Below, one piece after another: positions 24,589 through 32,015 of a DNA stretch of 64,000 nucleotides. Both the position numbers and the translations under genes were made by a program. The stretch lies in contig NZ_JBOBFT010000004.1 in the NCBI RefSeq assembly GCF_050587525.1, positions 186,001 to 250,000 on the forward strand, read 5' to 3'. This DNA comes from Plantibacter sp050587525 (GTDB taxonomy: Bacteria > Actinomycetota > Actinomycetes > Actinomycetales > Microbacteriaceae). The notes beneath the pieces are model-generated. The model was not told where the DNA came from, did no database searches, and was given only the letters and a program-made list of their open reading frames with translations. The first letter of the stretch is position 1. Each line of letters begins with the position of its first letter.

Positions 24589-25926
24589 TTGAGCACCACA
24601 CCACGCACCATCATGCGGGGCCTGGCCATCGCAGCGACCATCGCCGCCGTGGCCACGACCGCAGCCTGCTCCAGCCCCGCCGACTCCGGAAGCGCAGCCG
24701 CTTCGTGTGAGCCCGCCGGCAAGCCGGTCACCATCCAGTACTGGAACTGGGTCTCCGGCATGGACAAGGTCGTCGACCTCTGGAACAAGAAGAACCCCGA
24801 CATCCAGGTCGAACTGAAGAACATCTCCAATGACGCCTACGGCACCATCTCCAACTCCCTGAAGGCCGGCCAGGCGCCCGAGCTCGCGCAGGTCGGCTAC
24901 GACCAGCTCGCGAACCTCCGCCTCCAGGACGGCTTCGTCGACGCCTCCAAGTGCGAGGACGCCGTCAAGGCCAAGTCCGACTTCGTGCCGTGGACCTGGT
25001 CGCAGGCGACCTTCGGCGGCGAAGGCGTCTACGCCATCCCGCAGGACACCGGCCCGATGGCGCTGTACTACCGCGCGGACCTGTTCGAGAAGTACGGCAT
25101 CGCCGTTCCCACCACGTGGGAGCAGTACGAAGCCGCCGGCAAGGCCCTCAAGGCGGCCGACCCGAACCTCTCCATCGCATCGTTCGACCTGAACAACGCT
25201 GAAGCGTTCAACGGTCTGCTGTGGCAGAACGGCGCCAACATGTACAGCTACTCCAACGACAAGTGGAACGTCGACGTCGACAGCGCCAAGACCCGCGAGG
25301 TCGCGGACTACTGGCAGAAGCTCATCTCCGACGGCACGGTCCGCACCGACCTCGCGAGCGGCTCGACCCCGCAGTTCGCCGCCTTCGAGAAGGACGAACT
25401 CGCCACGAACGTGTCCGCAGCCTGGGGCTACAGCATGCTCCGCGACAACCTGCCGGACCAGTCCGGCAAGTGGCGCGTGGCTCCGCTGCCGACCTTCGCT
25501 GCAGACAGCAAGGCCTCCGGCAACTGGGGCGGCTCGACCGTCGCGTTCATGAAGGGCAACAAGCACCTCTACGAGTCAGTCAAGTTCAACCTCTGGCTGA
25601 ACACCGACCCTGAGGCGCTCGCGCTCGAGAACTCGCTCGGTGGCCTCTACCCGGCCGCCAACGCCGGCCTCGAACTGCCCGCCCTCACGGCAGGCGTCGA
25701 CTACTACGGTGGACAGAAGATCTTCGACGTCTTCAAGGACGCCTCGAACAACGTCAACCCCGACTTCACCTGGGGCCCCACCCAGAAGACGGTCAACGTC
25801 GCCCTCCAGGACGCGATGGCCAAGTCGGTCAACAACGGCGGTTCGCTCAGCGACGCGCTCAAGGCCGCTCAGGCCAAGGCGATCTCGTCGATGAAGGACC
25901 AGGACATCCCGGTCAACGCCAAGTAG
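24589..25926 (+). CDS. Sugar ABC transporter substrate-binding lipoprotein (CUT1)
   Basis: 445 aa. Signal peptide MRGLAIAATIAAVATTAAC with the lipobox Cys at residue 27, so a surface lipoprotein. The mature part is a family-1 extracellular solute-binding protein (VTIQYWNWVSGMDKVVDLWNKKNPDIQVELKN ... GGSTVAFMKGNKHL). TTG 24589 is preceded by GAAAGGA at 6 nt; ATG 24613 would shorten it by 8 residues and still keep a signal peptide. Followed by two permeases and no ATPase. The ligand is an oligosaccharide by family and context; its identity is unknown. Confidence 0.9.
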   Translation: MSTTPRTIMRGLAIAATIAAVATTAACSSPADSGSAAASCEPAGKPVTIQYWNWVSGMDKVVDLWNKKNPDIQVELKNISNDAYGTISNSLKAGQAPELAQVGYDQLANLRLQDGFVDASKCEDAVKAKSDFVPWTWSQATFGGEGVYAIPQDTGPMALYYRADLFEKYGIAVPTTWEQYEAAGKALKAADPNLSIASFDLNNAEAFNGLLWQNGANMYSYSNDKWNVDVDSAKTREVADYWQKLISDGTVRTDLASGSTPQFAAFEKDELATNVSAAWGYSMLRDNLPDQSGKWRVAPLPTFAADSKASGNWGGSTVAFMKGNKHLYESVKFNLWLNTDPEALALENSLGGLYPAANAGLELPALTAGVDYYGGQKIFDVFKDASNNVNPDFTWGPTQKTVNVALQDAMAKSVNNGGSLSDALKAAQAKAISSMKDQDIPVNAK

Positions 25927-25938
25927 TCGAGCGGCGCA

Positions 25939-26031
25939 GCTCCACCAGCACCATCAGCTCCACGAGCAGTACAAGCTCCACCAGCTCCACAGAACCGATC
26001 CGGTGCGGGACCCAGCGTCCCGCACCGGATC
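25939..26031 (+). promoter_or_regulatory. AGCTCCACC repeats and a 15-bp hairpin between binding protein and permease genes
   Basis: Repeats of AGCTCCACC/AGCACCATC fill 25939-25990. GATCCGGTGCGGGAC (25997-26011) pairs perfectly with its complement at 26017-26031 across a 5-nt loop. Such a structure can stabilise the binding-protein message or attenuate the permease genes. Confidence 0.7.
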
Positions 26032-26062
26032 ACCCACTCCCCCAGCTTGGAAAGAACGTCCC

Positions 26063-27001
26063 ATGACCACCACCGCGACGGCGCCGGCCGTCCTGCAGGA
26101 TTCCAGACGTACACGGCACACGCCTGGACCGAAGGCGAAGACGATCGTCCTCTTCCTCCTTCCGTTCTTCGTGCCGTTCGTCCTCTTCTACGTCGTCCCG
26201 ATCTGCTACGCCCTGTGGCAGAGCTTCCTGGTGGTGCAGCGCGGGTCCGGACAGTTCGGAACGAGCACCACCGTCTTCGGCGGCTTCACCCAGTACGCGG
26301 CCGTCCTGCAGAACCCCGAGTTCTGGGGCAGCATCGGACGCATCGGCCTCTTCGGCGTCGTCCAGGTCCCACTCATGCTGCTGATCGCCCTCGTGATCGC
26401 GCTCCTGCTCGACTCCCCCTTCATCAAGGGCAAGGGCTTCTTCCGCATCGCGGCGTTCATGCCGTACGCGATCCCGGGCGTCATCGCCGCCATCATGTGG
26501 TCGTTCCTCTACCACCCGCAGCTCTCCCCCATCGTCGATGCCCTGGCCTCGATCGGCATCAAGGCCGACTTCCTCGGCGCCGGCGCGATCCTCTGGTCGA
26601 TCGCCAACGTCTCGACGTGGCTCTGGACCGGCTACAATATGCTCGTGATCTTCTCGGCGCTGCAGGCCATCCCCCAGGAACTGTACGAAGCCGCCAAGCT
26701 CGACGGCGCGAGCAACTTCGCCATCGCCGTGAAGATCAAGATCCCGATCATCGCCCCCGCGATCGTCATGACGACGGTCTTCTCGATCATCGGAACCCTG
26801 CAGCTCTACACGGAGCCGACGGTACTCGCGCAGATCTCCTCGAACATCTCGAGCACCTTCACCCCGAACATGCTCGCGTACTCGCTCGCCGGCGGGAACA
26901 ACTACCCGCAGGCCGCGGCCGTCTCGGTCCTGATCGCGATCGTGACCTTCGTCCTGAGCTTCGGGTTCATGAAATTGACTTCGCGTAAGGCAGCACTGTG
27001 A
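26063..27001 (+). CDS. Sugar ABC transporter permease (MalF-like)
   Basis: 312 aa. About six membrane helices, starting KTIVLFLLPFFVPFVLFYVVPICYALWQSF. The EAA loop that docks the ATPase is EAAKLDGASNFAIAVKIKIPIIAP (about residues 213-236). ATG 26063 has GGAAAG upstream and lies beyond the hairpin. Partner of the following permease (GTGA overlap). The ATPase must be supplied elsewhere, as for MsiK-dependent importers. Confidence 0.92.
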   Translation: MTTTATAPAVLQDSRRTRHTPGPKAKTIVLFLLPFFVPFVLFYVVPICYALWQSFLVVQRGSGQFGTSTTVFGGFTQYAAVLQNPEFWGSIGRIGLFGVVQVPLMLLIALVIALLLDSPFIKGKGFFRIAAFMPYAIPGVIAAIMWSFLYHPQLSPIVDALASIGIKADFLGAGAILWSIANVSTWLWTGYNMLVIFSALQAIPQELYEAAKLDGASNFAIAVKIKIPIIAPAIVMTTVFSIIGTLQLYTEPTVLAQISSNISSTFTPNMLAYSLAGGNNYPQAAAVSVLIAIVTFVLSFGFMKLTSRKAAL

Positions 27002-27960
27002 CCACGACAACGCCGAACCCCCAGCAGTCCACGCCCCCACAGGCCGCGACGAAGGCAGCAGCCAAGCCGCAGCGCTGGCAGACGATCCCCCGCCAGCAGA
27101 AGCTGCAGCCGGGTCGTGTCCCCAAGGAGAGCACGGTCTCCCGCATCGCGTCCATGAGCTTGATGATCATCCTCGCGGTGTACTTCCTGCTCCCGATGTA
27201 CTGGCTCGTCGTCGCCGCCACGAAGCCGCAGGGCGACCTCGCGTCGACCTCCGGCCTCTGGTTCTCCAACTTCAACCTGTTCGAGAACCTCGGCACGCTC
27301 TTCGCACGTCAGGACGGCATCTTCCTGCAGTGGGCGCTCAACAGCCTCCTCTACGCCGGTGGTGGCGCCCTCGTCGGAACGCTCATCTCGGCGATGACCG
27401 GCTACGCGCTCGCGAAGTTCTCCTTCCGAGGCCGTGAAGGCCTCTTCGGGGTGATCCTCGGCGGCGTCCTCGTGCCGACGACCGCACTCGCGTTGCCGCT
27501 CTTCCTCCTGTTCTCGCAGGTCGGGCTCGTCAACACGTACTGGGCGGTCTTCCTCCCGAGCATCGTGAGCCCGTTCGGCGTCTACCTGGCTCGGATCTTC
27601 ACGGCGGGCGCGGTTCCGGACGAGATCCTCGAATCGGCGCGCATCGACGGCGCCGGGGAGTTCAGGATCTTCTTCCAGGTCGCCTTCCGGCTGATGGTCC
27701 CCTCGCTCGTGACGGTGTTCCTGTTCCAGTTCGTCGGCATCTGGAACAACTTCTTCCTTCCGATCGTGATGCTGCAGAACGACCGCCTGTACCCGATCAC
27801 GCTGGGTCTGTTCAACTGGAACGCCTCCACCGCTCGCGTGCCGGCACTGCAGGAGTCGGTCATCACGGGTTCGCTCGTGTCGATCATCCCGCTCATCATC
27901 ATCTTCATCTCGCTGCAGCGCTTCTGGAAGACGGGCCTCGCGTCCGGCGCCGTGAAGTAG
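26998..27960 (+). CDS. Sugar ABC transporter permease (MalG-like)
   Basis: 320 aa. After a Pro/Gln/Lys-rich N-terminus of about 50 residues, the helices begin at IASMSLMIILAVYFLLPMYWLV. The EAA-like loop is ESARIDGAGEFRIFFQVAFRLMVP. The GTG overlaps the stop of the MalF-like gene. Ends with the usual LQRFWKTGLASGAVK. A very strong hairpin follows. Confidence 0.92.
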   Translation: MTTTTPNPQQSTPPQAATKAAAKPQRWQTIPRQQKLQPGRVPKESTVSRIASMSLMIILAVYFLLPMYWLVVAATKPQGDLASTSGLWFSNFNLFENLGTLFARQDGIFLQWALNSLLYAGGGALVGTLISAMTGYALAKFSFRGREGLFGVILGGVLVPTTALALPLFLLFSQVGLVNTYWAVFLPSIVSPFGVYLARIFTAGAVPDEILESARIDGAGEFRIFFQVAFRLMVPSLVTVFLFQFVGIWNNFFLPIVMLQNDRLYPITLGLFNWNASTARVPALQESVITGSLVSIIPLIIIFISLQRFWKTGLASGAVK

Positions 27961-27976
27961 CGACGGCGCCTGCTGT

Positions 27977-28020
27977 ACGGCGAAGGGCGGGACATCCTCG
28001 GATGTCCCGCCCTTCGCCGT
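27977..28020. terminator. Perfect 20-bp hairpin after the importer operon
   Basis: ACGGCGAAGGGCGGGACATC (27977-27996) pairs exactly with 28001-28020 across a CTCG tetraloop. It sits between convergent genes, so it probably works both ways. Confidence 0.85.
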
Positions 28021-28041
28021 TGCCCTGTGCGCCGGACGCCG

Positions 28042-28695
28042 TTACTCGGCCCAGTCGCTTCCCCGGATGATCTCGACGAAGTCGTCTCGGACGAAGGACG
28101 GGTCGGCGTGCGCGAGGACGTCGGCGTTGACGTTACCGAACGTCGTGTGCGGGCGCCGCATGTTGCCATCGGTGAACGCCTGCAGGATCCGGCGCTTGAA
28201 GTCCGGCCGCGGGTGGGCGGCGGTGACGTCCGCGAGGAGCGCCTGCTCGAGGTCTCGATACCCGATGCCGAGCACGTCCGTCTCGACCCCCGCCGTGACG
28301 AGGGCGATCTCCGGCGCGAGATGCTCTGGAACGCCCGGCGTCGTGTGGAGCGCGATCGCGAGCCACACCGTTTCCGCATCACCGGCGCTCAGGCCGTGCT
28401 CGGTCAGGAACCGCTTTGCCGCATGCGCGCCGTCGATCTCGAAGCGGAGCGCTCCGTCCGCGTCCGATCCGGAGCCGTATGCGTCGGTCAGTCCGAGGTC
28501 GTGGAACATCGCACCGACGTAGAGGAGTTCCGGGTCCGGCTGCAGACCGAGGCGTTTCCCCTGGAGCGAGCCGAACAGGAATACCCGTCGCGAGTGGTTG
28601 AAGAGCAGCTCGTCCGTCGCAGCCCGGACGAGGTCCGTCGCGTCGCGGACCAGTTGGGTGTCCGGGATCGTGATCCCGGCGATCGTCTCCGACAT
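28042..28695 (-). CDS. HD-domain hydrolase, cyanamide hydratase-like
   Basis: 217 aa. HD metal-site motifs: FNHSRRVFLFGSL, YVGAMFHDLGLTDAY (the HD pair), FEIDGAHAAKRFL and AIALHTTPGVPEHL. This order fits the cyanamide hydratase/Ddi-type HD family, which hydrates nitrile-like substrates with zinc; the natural substrate in bacteria is usually unknown. Divergent from a GlxA-type regulator that probably controls it. Start ATG 28695. Confidence 0.75.
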   Translation of the reverse strand: MSETIAGITIPDTQLVRDATDLVRAATDELLFNHSRRVFLFGSLQGKRLGLQPDPELLYVGAMFHDLGLTDAYGSGSDADGALRFEIDGAHAAKRFLTEHGLSAGDAETVWLAIALHTTPGVPEHLAPEIALVTAGVETDVLGIGYRDLEQALLADVTAAHPRPDFKRRILQAFTDGNMRRPHTTFGNVNADVLAHADPSFVRDDFVEIIRGSDWAE

Positions 28696-28781
28696 GGGTG
28701 TTCTCCTCTTCGTCGAGCCGCGCTCATCCCTGTGATGGCGGGCCGTACGTCGAGCCTCGCCGAAGCAGGGTGCCGACCTCT

Positions 28782-28818
28782 ATGTCCGAACAGACGCAAG
28801 AGGCGTACGATCGGACAT
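28782..28818. promoter_or_regulatory. Inverted repeat ATGTCCGA ... TCGGACAT in the HD/GlxA divergent gap
   Basis: Perfect 8-bp arms at 28782-28789 and 28811-28818, centre-to-centre about 29 bp. Its position between the divergent genes suggests binding by the adjacent AraC-type regulator. The rest of the 227-nt gap has no recognisable gene. Confidence 0.45.
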
Positions 28819-28922
28819 CGGCTGGCATCCGGCGGAGCACGACACCGCCTGACGCCGCGCGGCCCCGCACACCCCCTAGCTCAGCACGCCCCATGACCCC
28901 GCACAAATGATCCGAGGACACG

Positions 28923-29918
28923 ATGGCCCACCACACGGCGAGTCACGACAGCCGAATCCACCGCGTCGGCATCATCGCCTTCGACGGCGCGCAGCTCCTC
29001 GACGTCACCGGACCGACCGAGGTCTTCCATCAGGCGAACCGACTCGGCGCCGACTACCGCGTCTCGATCCTCGGCTGGGACTCGCTCGAGGTGGACACGT
29101 CGTCTCACGTGCGGTTGCGGGCCGATGCCATGAGCACGGACAGCCATGCCCGTCCGTTCGACACGCTCATCGTGAGCGGGGCGGACGAGCTGCCGATGCT
29201 GCCGTCCGGCACCGCGGTCCGGGAGCGGATCGACGCCATCACGACCGACGCGTCCCGCATCGCGTCGATCTGCACTGGAGCTTTCCTCCTCGCAGGCGCC
29301 GGCTACCTCGACGGCCACCGGGCGACGACCCACTGGCGCCACGCCGAAGCCCTCCGACGACGGTTCCCCCTCGTCGAGGTCGCTCCGGACGCCGTCTTCG
29401 TCCGCAGCGGCCGATTCGCCACGAGCGCCGGCGTCACCACGGGCATCGACCTCACCCTGTCACTCGTCGAGGACGACCACGGTCCGGATCTCGCCCGCGA
29501 CGTCGCCCGTGAACTCGTCGTCTTCCTGCGTCGCCCCGGCGGCCAGTCCCAGTTCTCCGTCCGGCAGCGCGTCCCCGAGACGACCGACATGCGTCTCCGT
29601 CGGCTCGTCGACGAGATCACCGATGAACCGACGGGACGACGCACCGGCGGCCACACGGTCGAATCACTCGCGGCCAGGGCGTCGCTGACGACGAGGCATC
29701 TCCGTCGCCTGTTCCAGACCGAGTTGGGCGTCTCTCCCGCGACATTCGTCGAACAGACACGGACGGAGGCCGGGCGCATGCTCCTCGAGCAAGGCGCGAA
29801 CGTGACGGAGGCCGCCAGGACAGCAGGTTTCGCGAGCGATGAGGCGTTCCGTCGTGCCTTCCACCAGGAGCACGGCGTCACGCCGTCGACGTATCAGGCG
29901 CGCTTCCGACGGACGTGA
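28923..29918 (+). CDS. GlxA-family transcriptional regulator (DJ-1/PfpI + AraC HTH)
   Basis: 331 aa. The N-terminal DJ-1/PfpI-like sensor (VGIIAFDGAQLLDVTGPTEVF ... IASICTGAFLLAGAGYLDGHRATTHW, residues about 14-190) is degenerate as an enzyme but keeps the nucleophile-elbow Cys. The C-terminal AraC helix-turn-helix pair (VESLAARASLTTRHLRRLF ... VTEAARTAGFASDEAFRRAF) binds DNA. GAGGA precedes the ATG. It likely regulates the divergent HD hydrolase. Confidence 0.9.
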   Translation: MAHHTASHDSRIHRVGIIAFDGAQLLDVTGPTEVFHQANRLGADYRVSILGWDSLEVDTSSHVRLRADAMSTDSHARPFDTLIVSGADELPMLPSGTAVRERIDAITTDASRIASICTGAFLLAGAGYLDGHRATTHWRHAEALRRRFPLVEVAPDAVFVRSGRFATSAGVTTGIDLTLSLVEDDHGPDLARDVARELVVFLRRPGGQSQFSVRQRVPETTDMRLRRLVDEITDEPTGRRTGGHTVESLAARASLTTRHLRRLFQTELGVSPATFVEQTRTEAGRMLLEQGANVTEAARTAGFASDEAFRRAFHQEHGVTPSTYQARFRRT

Positions 29919-29980
29919 GGCCGACGGACACGAGGCAGGCGGAGGTGAGGCCAGTCACCTCAGGCCGACAAGCGGAGCGT

Positions 29981-31141
29981 TCAGGATCGCGAGTCGAGGT
30001 GGCGCACGCGAATCGGCGGGGCGCCGGAGCGCAGCACGCTCTGCTGGTAGAACCCCCACCCGAACACGATCGTCCCGAGCAGGAGCACGACCCGAGCGAG
30101 CACGACCGCAGCGATCGTCGTCCCCTCGGGGAGTCCCCCCGACACGAGCACGGCGATGAGCGCGACCTCGTACGCGCCAAGACCGTTCGGCGTCACGATG
30201 ACGATGCTCGCGAGTGTCGCCAGGCCGTACGCCACGAGCACGAGGCGTGGATCCGGGACGACTCCGAAGGCGCTCAACGCGATGAAGAACAGTGACGCGT
30301 CCGCGAGATTCGTGACGGCTGACCAGAGGAACGGGCGGAGGAGCGTCGCCGGGCGTTCGCCGAGCGCCCTGACCTCGAGGTACAGGCCGTCGAAGTAGCG
30401 GACGACGGGGACGCTGCTCAGTGGGTTCGGACGACGGAGCAACCGCAGCACACGATTGGCGAGTGCGGTCACGAGTCCGGCCGTGCGATGCAGGAGCCGC
30501 CTGCGCCGGAGCAGGACGACGCCGACGGTGGTGCTCACGAGCGCGAGGGCACCGACGAGCGCTGCGGCCCCGAGGACCTGTGGACTCCCCTCACCCGCGA
30601 GGACCAGGGAGACGGTGGCGGCGGTGAGCAGCACGCTGAAGGAGATGAACGTCACGGCGAAGCGGGCGAGTTGCGCGACGGAGGCTCGTTCCAGCGAGAC
30701 CCCGAATCGCCCGAGTTTCCAGGTCGTGTAGACGATGCCCGCGGCACCGGCCGACGGGAGCATGTGGTTCGAGAAGTTGAACTCCAAGGACATGCGCATC
30801 GCGGTGAGCGGATGCATCCCCCGGAGCTCGCCTCGCGAGCGGAGGAAGGAGAACATCGTCTCGCCCGTGACCCAGTAGCTCAGCAGTTGCACGGGGACCA
30901 GGAGCAGCAGGACCCACACGTCGACCCGTGCGAGGCTGTGGAATGCATCGATGATGTGGTTCCAGGACCCGGCGACGAGTGCCGCCACCAGTGCGAAGGT
31001 GACGATGCTGATCCAGATCCGGGCACGGCGGTACCAGGGCACCGGGCCGGCGGCGGTCGGAGCGACAGCATCTCCCCTGTGCCCATCAGCATCTCCCCTG
31101 TGCCCGTCAGCATCTCCCCCGCGCCCGTCAACGTTCGTCAC
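29981..31141 (-). CDS. Lysylphosphatidylglycerol synthase TM-region-like flippase (UPF0104/YbhN)
   Basis: 386 aa, about eight helices. NHIIDAFHSLARVDVWVLLLLVPVQLLSYWVTGETMFSFLR and EFNFSNHMLPSAGAAGI are typical of the LPG-synthase N-terminal membrane domain, which occurs alone in lipid/glycolipid translocation proteins. VTPNGLGAYEVALIAVLVSGGLPEGTTIAAVVLARV is the conserved C-terminal block. It overlaps the GT2 gene by 14 nt, so it probably handles the lipid product of that enzyme. The N-terminus carries a repeated GDADGHR sequence. Confidence 0.8.
   Translation of the reverse strand: MTNVDGRGGDADGHRGDADGHRGDAVAPTAAGPVPWYRRARIWISIVTFALVAALVAGSWNHIIDAFHSLARVDVWVLLLLVPVQLLSYWVTGETMFSFLRSRGELRGMHPLTAMRMSLEFNFSNHMLPSAGAAGIVYTTWKLGRFGVSLERASVAQLARFAVTFISFSVLLTAATVSLVLAGEGSPQVLGAAALVGALALVSTTVGVVLLRRRRLLHRTAGLVTALANRVLRLLRRPNPLSSVPVVRYFDGLYLEVRALGERPATLLRPFLWSAVTNLADASLFFIALSAFGVVPDPRLVLVAYGLATLASIVIVTPNGLGAYEVALIAVLVSGGLPEGTTIAAVVLARVVLLLGTIVFGWGFYQQSVLRSGAPPIRVRHLDSRS
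31066..31128. repeat. Three 21-bp tandem repeats at the flippase 5' end
   Basis: CAGCATCTCCCCTGTGCCC plus AT/GT occurs at 31066-31086, 31087-31107 and 31108-31128. It encodes GDADGHR units (first unit GDAG/RGDA-like) ahead of the first membrane helix, without changing frame. Confidence 0.85.
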
Positions 31142-31889
31142 GTCGCACCCACCGTCGGGGGTTCCCGTGGCCGTGGCGAGTGAGCGTCAGGCTGTCCGTC
31201 CGGTAGTACCTCGCGAGCTTCTCCCGGTCGATCGAGCGGAACAGCCGTGCCTTCACGAGGAGCCGTGGCACGAACACGATGCGATGGCCGGTGCGGAGGA
31301 GCGCGATCGTGAGGTCGACGTCCTCGCTCACCTCGTGGTCCCCCATCGCGATGAGCCTGCGAGCCGACCGCCACGCGGATCGCCGCATGGCCCCGTTGAA
31401 TCCATAGACCATCGGCCGGACGCCGATGCTGCGTTCGTGCCACCAGCGGAATCCGCGGTACCACCAACCGCACCACAGCAGTCGTCCCGGCGAGAGTTCC
31501 GCGATCGTCGCCCCTCCGCCGATCGCGTCGAGCGCGGCCCGTCGGTGGAAGATCGACCTGATCCGTCCCATCCAACAGCTGGTGACGATCGTGTCGGCGT
31601 CGATGCGGGCGATGATCTCGCCGCCAGCCTCGTCGAATCCGGCCGTGCGCGCGTAGGTCACCCCGCTCCTCGGCTCGGTGACGACGCGGACGCCGGGGAA
31701 CCGCGCCGCGATCTGTGCGGTCGCGTCCGAGCTGCCGTTGTCGACGACGATGATCTCGTCGGCTGGGTCCGGAGCTGTGGTCAGCGCAGTGAGGCATCTG
31801 GCGATGATCCGCTCCTCGTTGAACGCCGGGATCACGACCGTCACGGTGGGGAGACCGTCGATACGTCTCGGCAGGTCAGTCTGAGTCAT
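31128..31889 (-). CDS. GT2 glycosyltransferase
   Basis: 253 aa. GT-A fold: VTVVIPAFNEERIIARCLTALTTAP, the nucleotide-binding EIIVVDNGSSDAT, and the DXD motif in IIARIDADTIV. GFNGAMRRSAW and DHEVSEDVDLTIALLRTGH complete the acceptor region. ATG 31889 was chosen; the upstream in-frame extension has no family similarity. Probably transfers a sugar to a lipid carrier in the envelope cluster; donor and acceptor unknown. Confidence 0.85.
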   Translation of the reverse strand: MTQTDLPRRIDGLPTVTVVIPAFNEERIIARCLTALTTAPDPADEIIVVDNGSSDATAQIAARFPGVRVVTEPRSGVTYARTAGFDEAGGEIIARIDADTIVTSCWMGRIRSIFHRRAALDAIGGGATIAELSPGRLLWCGWWYRGFRWWHERSIGVRPMVYGFNGAMRRSAWRSARRLIAMGDHEVSEDVDLTIALLRTGHRIVFVPRLLVKARLFRSIDREKLARYYRTDSLTLTRHGHGNPRRWVRRDER

Positions 31890-32007
31890 TGTTCGAGTCC
31901 TTCGATGAGCAGTGGTGATTCCTCCGGAGCGGACGGCGGAGGAGTCGGGTGATGATGAACGCGGACAGCGTCCCGAGCACATGGGCGAGCGGGTTGGTGC
32001 ACGTCAT
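31876..32007 (-). CDS. Possible 43-aa small membrane peptide
   Basis: MTCTNPLAHVLGTLSAFIIT followed by RLLRRPLRRNHHCSSKDSNNDSD. It begins 8 nt after the stop of the large GT2 gene and overlaps the start of the small GT2 gene by 14 nt, so the operon is continuous only if it is translated. One hydrophobic helix (about residues 6-22) precedes a basic tail, the pattern of a small membrane protein. No homologue is recognised; it could also be a chance frame. Confidence 0.4.
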   Translation of the reverse strand: MTCTNPLAHVLGTLSAFIITRLLRRPLRRNHHCSSKDSNNDSD

Positions 32008-32015
32008 CACGGTGG

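Noticed and set aside
24290..24592. 100-codon frame upstream of the binding-protein gene
   Set aside because: It runs through the promoter and operator, has no ribosome site and no family features.
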